In this document: one piece after another, positions 1-9,960 of the stretch
Numbering within the stretch: the stretch's first letter is position 1
How the letters are laid out: each line of letters opens with the position of its first letter
Source: Amoebophrya sp. AT5.2
Lineage: Eukaryota; Sar; Dinophyceae; Syndiniales; Amoebophryaceae
Direction of reading: 5' to 3'
NCBI GenBank assembly: GCA_005223375.1
Contig: RXOD01004346.1
Coordinates: 1-23,658, forward strand
DNA: 23,658 bases
The notes under the pieces: generated by a model
Told to the model about the DNA's origin: nothing
What the model saw: only the letters and a program-made list of their open reading frames with translations
The model's database searches: none
Translations under genes and position numbers: made by a program

Positions 1-23
1 TGCTCTGTGATATTTATCCTAAG
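1..23. repeat. Left copy of 23-bp direct repeat with lox-like inverted arms
   Basis: The copy is identical over 23 bp to positions 10760-10782. Here the arm TGATATTT (8-15), the spacer ATCCTAAG (16-23) and the arm AAATATCA (24-31) form a perfect 8-bp inverted repeat around an 8-bp spacer. This is the geometry of tyrosine-recombinase crossover sites such as lox and FRT. It is the probable junction or crossover site of the element. Confidence 0.7.
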
Positions 24-575
24 AAATATCAAGAGGCGAGTGGGATCGCCTTAGCTTTCGTCGTAACTCGTTAGGCGTAAGGTAAGCGTGTTGGTGCAGT
101 GTCCTGCAACAATCGGCGTGCACAAGCCAACTCGGAACCGATGGTACGGAGTAGACGTCAAGACCGAGCAGCGAGTCACGAAGCTGCGGAACCGATCGTA
201 CGTACAGGAGTTGTAAGGTAAGAACTGGAGAATGTCGAATATGCCAGTTGATCTGATGCGCAAGTGTAACGCAGCGAATCTGTAGATCGACGTTCGCCAG
301 TTGTTCTGGAGAAAGATCTGCGACAAACGGCAGTCGTTGAGTTGCGGATCGCACGACAGCTACGCGAACAGTGACGAGGCTCAGGAAAGGTTTCTTGCTA
401 CTTCCTAACTTAGCATTTGGAGATTTTTCTGTGGCTCGTCATTGTGATGCGCGGATCGTTCCAAAAAAGAAGTACAGGCGGATAGTGATTCGCTTTTGGT
501 GCGTGACAATCACGGGGTACGTGTCATTGCGCTTGCGTGGTGGCAGGGACGACGGGATTTAAATGAGGTAGAAGT
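24..575. other. Element 3' non-coding region
   Basis: This is downstream of the Pol stop codon, between it and the left 23-bp repeat. It contains the 16-bp subrepeats at 133-202. Small ORFs here (for example minus 354-19) show no recognisable domain. A loose match to the other end (AGCTAC next to GCGAACAGTG near 358-375 and 10201-10218) may be a decayed terminal repeat. I see no clear polyadenylation signal. Confidence 0.5.
133..202. repeat. Pair of 16-bp near-identical subrepeats near the element end
   Basis: CGGAACCGATGGTACG at 133-148 and CGGAACCGATCGTACG at 187-202 differ at one base and are spaced 54 bp start to start, in direct orientation. They lie in the non-coding 3' end of the retroelement, within 200 bp of the presumed crossover site. 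Possible roles are accessory protein binding or simply subterminal repetition. Confidence 0.5.
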
Positions 576-3500
576 TCAGTAGCCGTAGAGGAACCATCGC
601 ACTACGAGCGGATGTGCCATGTACTTGCATTGGTAGTAGCAGGCGATGTCGACAGCGTATTCATCCTCCCACATGCGGGAGTCGTTGGACCAGCCGAAGG
701 CTTCGCTTATTCTATCTCGGAACTTTTTGTACATCTTGTTTCTTTCTTCATCTTTGGAGGGAAGGAGGCCTTCCTCCGCCTGCTTCCTCCGAAGGAAGAG
801 CGCGAGCGACCTTCTCACGCCGTGGCTGGTGGTGCCCAGCTTGTTTGCAATTACATCTAATTCTGCTTCTTCTGCGGGGAAGACAGATGCGTCGAAGATT
901 GAGTACGGAATGAAGACAAAGTAAGGTAAACCCGGAGTGGGGATTGATTTTACATCGGGGATCTCGCACCTTACAAAAGCTCGCTCTGGTAGCACTACTT
1001 GCACAAGGTCTGTTCTTATCGATATGAATGAGTCCTTCCTGAGTCCGGTGGTGCGCCACATGGTGAAGAGTTTTTGTTCCCTGAAGTTCAATCTATTTAC
1101 TTTATCGATATCAGGTGGGATCGCTTTGCATCTTTTGAAGAGCTTGCTGTATGAATTTAGATTCGAGAACGTGAGATTTTGCAGTTGACCTGACTGTGGA
1201 TGGCCGCGCTCGAGGGCTCCTAGCGATCGGAGACGCTGGGCAACGAGTGCCACATAACTCTTCGCATTTTTGAGCTCACGATCGTAAAGAAAGTGGCCAA
1301 ACAGCTGTAATTGACTCCATAGCACGTTCGGATGGAGCCCTCTGAGCATGGCGTATGCATGTGGTGTCGTAATGTCGTCTGCGTTGAAGAAAGCGTCCTT
1401 CAGAAAATGAAAACAATACCACATCCAAACTCGCCACTTGGAATTTCGTCCACCTATTGTGCCGGTGGCTATGGCTGCAGTCTCCTCTGGCCACACGTAG
1501 AGAGTCGTTGCCGGCGTCAGCTTCCAATTTTTGGAAACCTCGCGAGGCACGACATTTGGCGCTTTCTTCCTCGTTTTTCTCTCATCTTCAACGCCGAGGG
1601 AAGCGCACCACTCGAGGGCGCGCTTGGTGTCTGCGCCGTTGTAGTGGTTGTTGTTTCTGAAGTCCTCTTTCTCCTTCTCGAATTCGTGTGGCTGCTTCCA
1701 GCCTAGCTTGGCGAAAACCTAAAAAGTCACAAAGCGAATATCCGAAATAGGAACTACAACAGCATCTCTTTCATGTTCTGCACAACTTCTTCGGCTATTT
1801 CTTCTAAGATTTTCATGAGGAACTCCTTCGTGTATGGAAATTTTGTTTTATATGCTTCATCTAATGCGAATAACATATCTGTTCTAGTGCACGCGTCCGC
1901 CGGGTTGGCGTGCGTGTTAATATAACCATAAAATTTGAATGCGGAGCTATCCATGTTGTCGTCGCAGATACACGTAATCACACCAGTCGAAAGAGGGCAC
2001 TTCACACTACCTTTGACAATTCCATACACGGCGGGCTGGTTGTCGCAGTGAACTATGAGATTCGCAGACTCGGTTTCTTTCTTGAAGATCTTCTGTGCCA
2101 TCAGCACCGCAACCAGCTCAAAAACCATGATGCTGGCGCGGCGCAACGGCAAGGGGACCTCGCATCTTTTTATGTGTAGGCTGAAACCTGTTGAGCTGCC
2201 ATCCGCTGCGAAGAGGATACCCCCTAACGATACGTCTTGCTTGACCTCGTTGGCAGCTGCATCAGTCATCAAGTGTAGTCTCTGCTTCAGCGCTGTCGAT
2301 TGGAGGATTACCATTGGCGTCTGCTTCTGCACTTCCTTCTTCATTTTGTTGATGAGTATCTTAACGATTTTGATGGTCCCCTTGGAGACGATGCGCTCGC
2401 CGAAGTCGTTCTTTTTCGAGACGAGCAGATAGAGATATCTCGTTAACGGAAGCCCCCTTTTTACGTTTCTCCAAAACGTACAATGCACGAAGACCCCGTT
2501 AAGTTCTTCTATCCTATGGAAGATTTCCTGGATTCTATCTGGTGGGACCTTCTCCCCCTTCGCCCTGAATTGTATGTCGGTGAGCTTTGCGCTGAGCTCT
2601 TCGACTTTCTTGACGACCCCGGCGATCTTTTTCTTCGACAGCTGCACAACGACCCTATCGTGGTACGAGATGAACTCTATGCCGAGCAACTCGATCGGGG
2701 TCCCGCGGGGAGCCACTTCACACCTCAAAGGCTCCACCGCGATCCCCACCAGTGCCAACATCTCTCGTATCGTTTTCATATACAAATCGTTGAGATGTGG
2801 GAGCGAGAGGAAAATTATGTCGTCTATGTACACTGTTGCTGGTATCTTTAACACACTGTTCACAAGATGATTCAGAAATTCGGAAATTGCACCTACAAAC
2901 CCAAACACACTATGCACGTTTCCGAAGCTAAGCGCCGACAACTCGCCAAACTCGAACTTTTTCGTATGCGGATTGTACAACTGAAAAATGTTTCTCTCAG
3001 GCTGCGAGACACCTAACTGTAAATACGCCTGATACAAATCGAGTTTACCAAACGTTGGTGTAAAGCTGGTGCCGCCGAAGCACTCGAAGTGCTTTGCTAG
3101 CGTAGTGGTGTCGCGCCAGGTCATCTTCGCCCCGTTTTTTGCCTTCCTGTTTCGTGCACATGATTCGCTTACGTCCGTGGCTGTCTGCATGACGGTGGTG
3201 GCTATCTCCGGGTTCGCCGCGTGGACCACGAGGTCAGCGAGGCAGTCCGTCCCAGGCAGGGACATATGTTCTCGTATCGGACTGCACGTCCGATTCCTCA
3301 ACTTCTCGTTGGCTATTGGTCGCACTTTGAGCCAACAGCCAAACTCCTCCGACCATCTCTGGCCCAACCTGCAGGTGCGGAGGAAAGTAAGAAAGAAAAT
3401 GTTCGTAAGAAAAGAATTAAAACTGAGAGGAGAGTCGGAGGTGGGGGTGAAAGTCAACGAAGTACCCAAAGTATGGGAACACCCATTTGTCTTCGTCTGG

Positions 3501-4094
3501 TTTCGGGATCGGTGTGGCCCATGGCCCCTCCATCAGTGTTGATACTGCCTCGTAGCACTTCTGCATCGTCTGAAGATTCTCGAAGTCGTATGGCTCCTCC
3601 CGGAATTTGTTGAGGCGGTCGATGCGCGCGATTCGCGACTGGATGTCGGCTTGTACTTTTCGTAGCCTTTTCTTCTCTTCGCACGAGAGCGGCTTTGCGT
3701 CCTCCCAGCACTTGTACAGTTCAACCGGGCCTTCCACCTTGAAGCCTGTGTTGACCTCGCCGCTTACTCCGTATACGCGCTCGCGGATCGCTGGCTCGTG
3801 GAAGTCCATGTGGTTCGCCAACATCATCATGAAGCACGGCGACAGCCTTCTCGTGCCGTACGCTTCGTCGTATCCGATGTACGCGCCGCTGATGTTGTAG
3901 ATGCTGATTTTCTGAGCCTCGAGGTAAAACAAATCCTCCTTCATCTTTTCCATCTTGTTGCGCCTCGCGGTCCACTCTGCGACGATGTTTTTCAGCCGCT
4001 CCGTCTCCGCTTTCAGTGATTGTTGTTCATCTAGCGCTGCCTGGGAGCGAAGATTCTCCATGCTGCCCTTCCGAAGTGTCGACAACACCGCCAT
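576..4094 (-). CDS. Pol: reverse transcriptase, RNase H and tyrosine recombinase, spliced
   Basis: Exons are 4094-3466, 3368-about 1787 and 1718-576, giving about 1,117 residues. The start ATG lies in AACAATGG, a good initiation context. RT motif A is KLDLYQAY near residue 318 and the catalytic YIDD is near residue 390. RNase H follows with MTDAA (about 577), FELVAV (about 623), HCDNQ (about 648) and NPADACTR (about 697). The last exon is a tyrosine recombinase: box I Arg in GLRKDSF (about 963), box II HGVRR (about 1034), and a GWSNDS...DEY segment (about 1090) matching the GH-to-Tyr end of the family. The enzyme should copy the element RNA and insert the circular product by recombination. 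Without the last splice, translation stops at TAG 1756-1754 after RNase H, giving a 747-residue protein. Domain calls are strong; the second donor is uncertain. Confidence 0.85.
1719..1786 (-). other. Probable intron 2 of Pol, between RNase H and recombinase (68 or 65 nt)
   Basis: The acceptor is GACTTTTTAG at 1719. The recombinase frame is open from the next base but has no ATG for more than 80 codons, so it must be an exon or be reached by a frame change. Two phase-0 donors fit the frame: GTTGTG at 1786 and GTGCAG at 1783. The RT ORF otherwise ends at TAG 1756-1754. Confidence 0.6.
3369..3465 (-). other. Intron 1 of Pol (97 nt)
   Basis: The donor GTACTTCG follows TTTGG, and a long pyrimidine tract leads to CACCTGCAG. 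The splice joins codon GG/G and brings the 5' ORF into frame with the RT ORF. Reading through instead meets TAA at 3417. Confidence 0.85.
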
Positions 4095-4696
4095 TGTTAC
4101 AAAGAGTCAAGAGACGAACTGTTGATGGTATTGATTCGCTTTTATTCTATTTGGGTGCTAGGTGGGGATGGGAGTGATTTTTAGGCTTCCTGTAGTGCTT
4201 GTCGCTTTTCTGGTGGACGCCATGCTGCCGAGCGATCGAAGTTTCGCTCGTCCCTCATCTCTCTTTGTCGAGAGCGCTCTCGAGCAAGAACGACAACAAC
4301 AACTGCGCTCACATCAACTTTGGTTTTTCATCTGCGGGATCGATTTTCCACTGAAAGGGGGGCTGCGTTCGTGAGAGTAGCAGGTCCTTGCTCTGTGATG
4401 GCTTGGGGCCTTTTTCTAACTTGTTCACTGAGTGGGTAGAAATTAATTTCTAATTTAGTATTGTACTCGTAGGCTTGTTTGCGTGGGTGAGACTAGAATC
4501 TGTACATGCGCTGCTCGCGCAACATCTATCGGTGGAGCAAGCGAGAAATATATTTTCAAAGATCTATCGTTGTTGTACAGACAAAATTGCGTCGGCGACG
4601 TCCTCAACTGCAATTATGTGATTCTGGTCGGCCGACTTCAAATTAAGAGAAATAGAAGTTCCAAGAATGCCCATCTACGTTGTGGGCTTCGGTCTA
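4095..4696. other. Non-coding spacer between Gag and Pol genes
   Basis: No supported ORF lies in these 600 bp. The segment must hold the Pol 5' untranslated region and the Gag 3' end. It includes the 12-bp partial copy of the terminal repeat at 4388-4399. A separate Pol promoter or an internal ribosome entry site would have to sit here if Pol has its own start, which the ATG context at 4094 suggests. Confidence 0.5.
4388..4399. repeat. Internal 12-bp partial copy of the terminal repeat
   Basis: TTGCTCTGTGAT here matches positions 10759-10770 exactly, and 11 of the bases match the left end. It lies in the spacer between the Gag and Pol genes. DIRS elements carry internal sequences complementary or identical to their ends, so this may be a relic or working part of that system. 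It is short enough that chance cannot be excluded. Confidence 0.3.
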
Positions 4697-7600
4697 CTAC
4701 ATGCCCGGTCGTCTCTTTTTCGCAGCCAGCCATGCTTTCGCGTTGACGTGTCCCTTATCCTTCTTGCAGTTCTCTGCGTCGCAGGTGATCGGCTTCCAGT
4801 CGTCGCCGAGAATGCCACACTCCTGGCAAATAGCGAAAGTGCACGTGTTTGGGGTGGCTTCTAGCTCTTCGAATGTCACGTCGTAGATACCCTCGATCTG
4901 CTTCCTCAGTTTTTCGACCTTGATTGAGCCCTTGGCGCGGTCTCCGTGATCATCTGTCTTGTAGGTTTTGGGGCGGACATCGCCGCTCCCTTTTCCTTTT
5001 CCTTTGTCGTGCTGCTTTCCACCCGCTGGCGCGATCGGCACGAAGGGCACCGACGCAATCTGCTGCTGCGCCGCGCCGCCACTCGGGTTAGTGCTGGTAT
5101 TATTGTTCGCGGGGGGGAAGTTGTTGTTGTGGTACCACTGCTGCTGATATTGGTGCTGCTGATTTTGTTTTCCGTACTGCTGGGTCTGCTGTCCGTCTTT
5201 GCCTTTTTTGCCTTTGCCTTTCTTTCCTTTTCCCAGCGTCGCTAGTGCTGCCTTCTTCTGCTCTTCTTCCTTTTTGATCCGCTCGCGGCGCTTCGCGTCG
5301 CTGAGCAGCTGGTCGGTGTCCGGTCCCGGCACAGGCGCGAGCCAGCTGTTGAGAGAGGAGATGAGGTTGCCCACTCTCGGGTTTTTGTTCGTCTCCATGG
5401 AAAGATTGTCGATGAGCGACTGGAGCCACTTGATCCTGTGCTTGTCTCTGAGGACGACCCGGAAGTAGTCTCCCGATTCTTCGTCCAGCCTGCGCGCGAG
5501 GTCTTCCAGTTTCCGTCTCTGATTTTCGCCTTTGTAAAAGCCGCAGGCGTCGTGAATGGCGACCTTCGTGATGTCCCTGATTCTGTATAGCTCTAAGGCC
5601 TTCTGCGCGTTTTCTTTGTTCGCGGACATCGGATCCATGTCGTTGCGCTCGCTGCACGCCAACACATCTTTTCGCACTTTGTCCAGCGCGGTCTTGATCA
5701 GGGAGTATGTTTTTCTGTCGGTGATCTTGAGGAGGGAGTAGTTGTTGCCCGTGTCCGTGATGGCTCTGTGGGCGATCTGCTCGAATGATGCTAGGGCGCG
5801 GTCGAAGACTTCAACGCCAAGAGGAAACTTGGTCTGCTTCTCGTCAAGCTTCACTTTTTCCCCTGCTGCGCACTTGTCTACTTGATCGTCGAACTGCTTC
5901 TGCTTTAACTTCCCGCTGAGCGCCAGGATGATGAGATCTTCCAGCGCATCTTCGACGCAATCTTCATCGATCATGTCGAAGTACCGCAAAATTGTGGAGC
6001 GCTTGGCGATCGCGTGCAGCATTTCCTGCGCCAGCGCCGTGACAGTAAAATCTCCCGTCAAGTCTTTTCCCCTTTCCTTGTTGCGCGCCTTCAGGTAGTC
6101 CCCGGCGACCTTGCGGGCTACGCGGAAGAGCCTCGGGTTCAGGACTCGCGTCTTCTCGTGCGTGCTTGTCACCACCAACTTCCAAAATTCGTCTGGAATT
6201 TCGTCCTTCGCTCGCGCTTTTCCGATGTGCGACGCCGTACGCGGCCGCTCCATGTACTGGTCGAGGTTTCTGCCGACTGCGACCCCACTGAGCCCGTCGG
6301 GATGCTTTGTGGAGAACAGACCCGCGGTTGGGTCTTCCGAGGATTCTTCGTCCGCGTCGGTGTCCTCTCTGTCAGGATACATCGCTGATGTGCCGTAGGC
6401 GTGGTCGAGAAAGGTTCTGCCCGCGTCCGGCTGTGCCTGCACGAGCTCGCGTTGAAGTTTGTGGAGTTCCGCATTCCTTGTCCTCATTTTTTGCATCAAC
6501 TCAAACTGCTGCTGCTCCAGCTCGTCGCGCTCTTGCAGCTGCCGGAATGCTTCCCTGCGTTGGCGCAGTGCTTCTTCCGGTGTGACTTCCTCTTCTTCAT
6601 GTCTCGTCAGCGCGTTTCTCATCTGCCCGAAGCCGGCAAAACCTTGAACTTGCATCTCGCTGAAGCCGCGGTCCGCCTTCAGGCCGTGGTGGAAAGTTGT
6701 GGAGCTCGACGCGGGCCCGCTCCTTACTCTGTTCATTTGATCTACCGTTTCGCCTTGCCATAGGCGTTCCTGTGGAAGTAGGTCTCCTCCGGTGCGGTCC
6801 GGGAAGTTGATCTTGTAGTTTCTCGGCGCTTGTTTTAGTACGCCGCTGAGGGTGTGGTCTTTTTGCTCCAGCAACGATGTGCCACCGTTCTGGTTTTCCC
6901 TGACGAGGTAGTTCCCAAGCGAGACAGAGTTTGTGGTGGCTCCCTTCGCCTTCTGCTGCAGGTCGATCGGCTCATAGCCTTTTCCCGCTGCTTGCAACCC
7001 CGCCTTGTGGTCGGTTTTGGAGACTTTGCGCTTCTTCCCCTCCTGGTCCTCGGGTGCGTCCCCTTCATCGAAGGTGACGTTCGGTTTTTTCGCTGCTCTC
7101 GGCGTGGGGCCGGAAGATTTCCGCTTCCTCGTGTTCGTCGCGTTGTTCCCTTTGAGGATACTGGTGGTCGTATTTGTAGCCAGGTTTTTGTGGTTGCCCG
7201 GTGGCGGCAGCCCCGATGGAGGTTTGTCGCCCACCTTGATCTTGCTTGATCCTTCGCGATGCGCTTCCTTTCCAGCTAGAATTTTGTTTTCGACGGTGGA
7301 TGCCGGGTGCAGGTATCCGCTCTTGATGCCCTCCTGCACCTTTTTGATTTCCTCCTCGAGCGCTTCACGCTCGCGCTTGCGCTGCTTCTCCATTTCTTCC
7401 AGTCTGTTGAGCTCGTTCCGCCGCCGTGCGACTGCGTCGAAGGCGCGCAGATATTCTGTCCACTCTTCGGTCGGGGGCTGGTTCCCATCGTCTTCGAACG
7501 GGAGGCTCGTGTAAATCTCGACGCGGCCCTCGATGTCCTCCTTTGTGACGCGGTCCCGCGCGATGCTGAACTCCATTTCGGGTTTGAGGAGGTCGTATGC

Positions 7601-8762
7601 GGGATCTGTGCGTCCCACATAGTCGATCAGCTTCTCGTAGGTTTTTGTGCCCTCCGTGACTTCGTTCGGCCACTCCGGGGCGTGCGGGTCTTTCTTGATT
7701 TTCGGTGTCACGTCGAAGTGGCTCTTTGGTGTGGTGATGATGACCACGCAACGCAACCACAACAAGCAGAGCTGGATGGTGACCGCGGAGTGGAGGCAGT
7801 GCTTCTCGGAGAAGATCATTTGCACCACTGGGTGGCAGCGGAAGCTCCGCCCGTCGGCTCGAGTCGCCGTCGCGTAAACTCGGAAGAGAGTCAGCAGCTG
7901 CCGGCCGATCTGAGGGCGTCGTGAGTAGGGATAGTTTTCCGTAGAAAAAGGAGTAAGCGCGACTCTGGAACAAGAAACAGAGATTAGAAACATACCTGCA
8001 CGAAGCCGAGGCCTTTGTCGCCTGCGTATTTGAGGAAGGTTGCCATGTCTGCACATTCCTGCAACATCTTGGCTTCTGCTTTCGGGTTTGCGTATCTGAC
8101 TGCGCAGAGGAGTGCGTGCGTGTGGTAGGCGAGGAAGCGGCCGAGTCTCCATTGCTCTTGTTCATTCTGGGGGGACATCCGTAGAGCTATCGGTCCCGGC
8201 TTGTTCGCGAAGAAGGCGTGCTGCAGGGGGTGCAAGTCGCCGTTGGTGAAAGAAGCGTCCTCGAGGGTGTGTTTGTAGATGGAGTCCAAAACCGGGCCTA
8301 TTTCTTTGAGGATTCTCTCTGCTGCCTCGATGCGCATGTGGGGGGGATCGTTGTAGCCGCCAATGTTTCGTTTGTCTCGCAGGTACCACTCTCCCAGCGT
8401 GCCTGCAGCTGAACGGGATGCCCGGGACGGGAAGCTCTCGTCCGTTTGTGGGGGTTTGTACACTGAGTCCTGCTCCATGGGCGTGTGCTCCACGTCCTGG
8501 TCCGACGGCACCGCCACCGTGATCTGAGGTAAGAGAAGAATGCAACAATGTAGAGGAAGAGTGTTACAATGCAGCAGGTGGGATGTGATTTTTTGCTAGG
8601 AAATACCTCGTCGATCGCCTCCAGAGCTTCTTGCATCTCCTGATCCTCGTCCATGCCTGCGACAGCAGCTGCTGCTGCGGCTGCCACCTCGGGATCAACG
8701 ATTTGGGCGTCGTCCCCCATGAGCTCGTCGAGCTCTATCATGTCCTGATCTGCTTCTGGCAT
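4697..8762 (-). CDS. Gag-like nucleocapsid protein of the retroelement, spliced, about 1,298 aa
   Basis: Exons are 8762-8607, 8523-7996 and 7909-4697, all joined in phase 0. The first exon is short and acidic with an alanine run. The long third exon has two charged coiled-coil stretches (near residues 388-420 and 665-720), a Lys/Gly-rich patch (about 1105-1135), a Gln/Asn-rich tract (about 1135-1170), and a C-terminal Cys/His cluster (about 1250-1285) of the form CxxxxCxxC followed by CxxxxC and His, probably zinc-binding. Size, charge, the terminal finger and the position directly upstream of Pol support a Gag role in RNA packaging; no capsid fold is recognisable by eye. It is unusually long for Gag. 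No protease was seen in it. A host gene caught between element genes is the main alternative. Confidence 0.6.
7910..7995 (-). other. Intron 2 of the Gag-like gene (86 nt)
   Basis: Donor CAG/GTATGTTTC and acceptor GACGCCCTCAG/ATC, in phase 0. An upstream TTCCAG at 7965 would give only a 31-nt intron and lead into the wrong frame, so the longer form is preferred. Confidence 0.8.
8524..8606 (-). other. Intron 1 of the Gag-like gene (83 nt)
   Basis: Donor GAG/GTATTTCC and acceptor TTACCTCAG/ATC. It joins two ORFs in phase 0, and the second lacks an ATG near its start. Confidence 0.82.
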
Positions 8763-9193
8763 CTTGTTGTTCTTGGTGTGTCGCCGTACTTGGTATCGAC
8801 TGACAGATAGCTTGCGCCTAGGGCGGTGAGTCCTACTTTCTAAGCTGTGCTAAACGATGGAACGGTGGTAATTTGGTAGATGGAAAGACAAACAAATGCG
8901 CATTTTCGTGTGCTTGATTTGTGGAGGCTCAAGTGCGCTCGCAACTCTCCTGTGTTACGATAATCGCTCGTCCCTTCGACAAAGCTTCCCGGCGGATCCC
9001 CTCAAGGACGACGCGAAACAAAGATCACAAAGAAAAGCCCGACGCTTGTGCGTGTCGTTTGACGTTCGTTCTTGCTGCAAAAGAAAGCTGCACATCCACT
9101 TAGAGGCTTCGTTGATTCTGGCTCCTATCATGTTAAACCGAACTGGAGCTTGTGCTTTTCTCATGTGACGGTGGGACTTCATGCCACCTCTGT
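8763..9193. other. Spacer between accessory gene and Gag-like gene
   Basis: No ORF here has recognisable coding character. It should hold the 3' end of the accessory transcript and the 5' leader of the Gag-like gene. I see no promoter motif I can name. Confidence 0.45.
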
Positions 9194-9960
9194 CTACTTC
9201 TTCATGCTGCTGGAGGAGCTGCTTGCCTGCTCGGGCGTCAGCACCACGAGATCATCCACAAATGTGGCCGAGTTCTTCTTTTTGAACGGCACTCCCGCGA
9301 GCTTCTCGAGGGGGGAGTCGAGTTCGTTCTTCGCTTTCTTGCGGCACCATTCGACAGCTTTGCAGAAGCTGTTGGGGGCATGGCAGGTCCCAAACTGCAT
9401 TGACGCGTGCATCGCGCAGAACTTCTTCATCTGCTCGGCTAACTTGTCCTCGTTGCGCAGCGTCTCATCCGTCACCGCTTTCAACTTCTTGCGGAAGTTC
9501 TCTTGCGGGTTCGTCATCGAGACCCTGTCGTGGAGAGAAAAGGTCGTGGATTTAAAAAAGGTAAAGAAGCAGAGTTGTCATCATGTGCTGATTTTGTTTT
9601 TGTGGCCAAAGCAATACTGCCACTCGATGTCGTCTTTGGTGTGGAGGAAGCGTTCCCCGTACATTTCTTCCAGTCCTACCGGCATGTGATTGGCCCAGGG
9701 CTCCGGCGGCATGAAGGGATTCATCTCTTGAGCTCTTTGTTGATTATTGGGCGTGGTGCGAAAGCTAGATTGCCTGTCCTGATTTTTTCGTTTCTCTGAC
9801 TTGGCGTTAGCTGCTCCCAATTCGGTGGTGGTCTTAAGAAGACGCCCTGCGGGGGGTCACTGGGATTGTACTGAATGCGAGTGAAGTATGTAGCTGTGTA
9901 TCCGTCGGGTTTGTCATGTAGTGTTCTATACGTAATTTTTACTCTAGCCTCGTCCTCCAT
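9194..9960 (-). CDS. Small spliced accessory gene upstream of Gag, unknown function
   Basis: The start at 9960 has a near-perfect context (ACCATGG). Translation runs through a first ORF that ends in another frame near 9721, overlapping a second ORF that continues to about 9618. A clear intron (9525-9617) then joins a last exon ending at 9194. The last exon is lysine-rich with a helical pattern (ENFRKKLKAV onward), contains Cys residues (CAMHAS, GTCHAP, EWCRKK) and ends in a serine run. Getting from the first to the second frame needs one more intron; possible choices are 9740-9780 (donor in CCAAGTCAG, acceptor AAAGAG) or a roughly 98-nt intron starting CAGTACAAT. I recognise no family. Its place inside the repeat-bounded element suggests an element accessory gene, but capture of a host gene is possible. 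Confidence 0.5.
9525..9617 (-). other. Intron of the accessory gene (93 nt)
   Basis: Donor CA/GTATTGC and acceptor CTCCACGACAG. The splice completes codon CA/G and joins the second and last ORFs in frame. The retained sequence would hit TGA after about 10 codons. Confidence 0.7.

Noticed and set aside
9721..9860. Programmed -1 frameshift between the two overlapping accessory ORFs
   Set aside because: There is an A6 run, but it is out of register for a standard X-XXY-YYZ slippery site, and plausible short introns explain the frame change.
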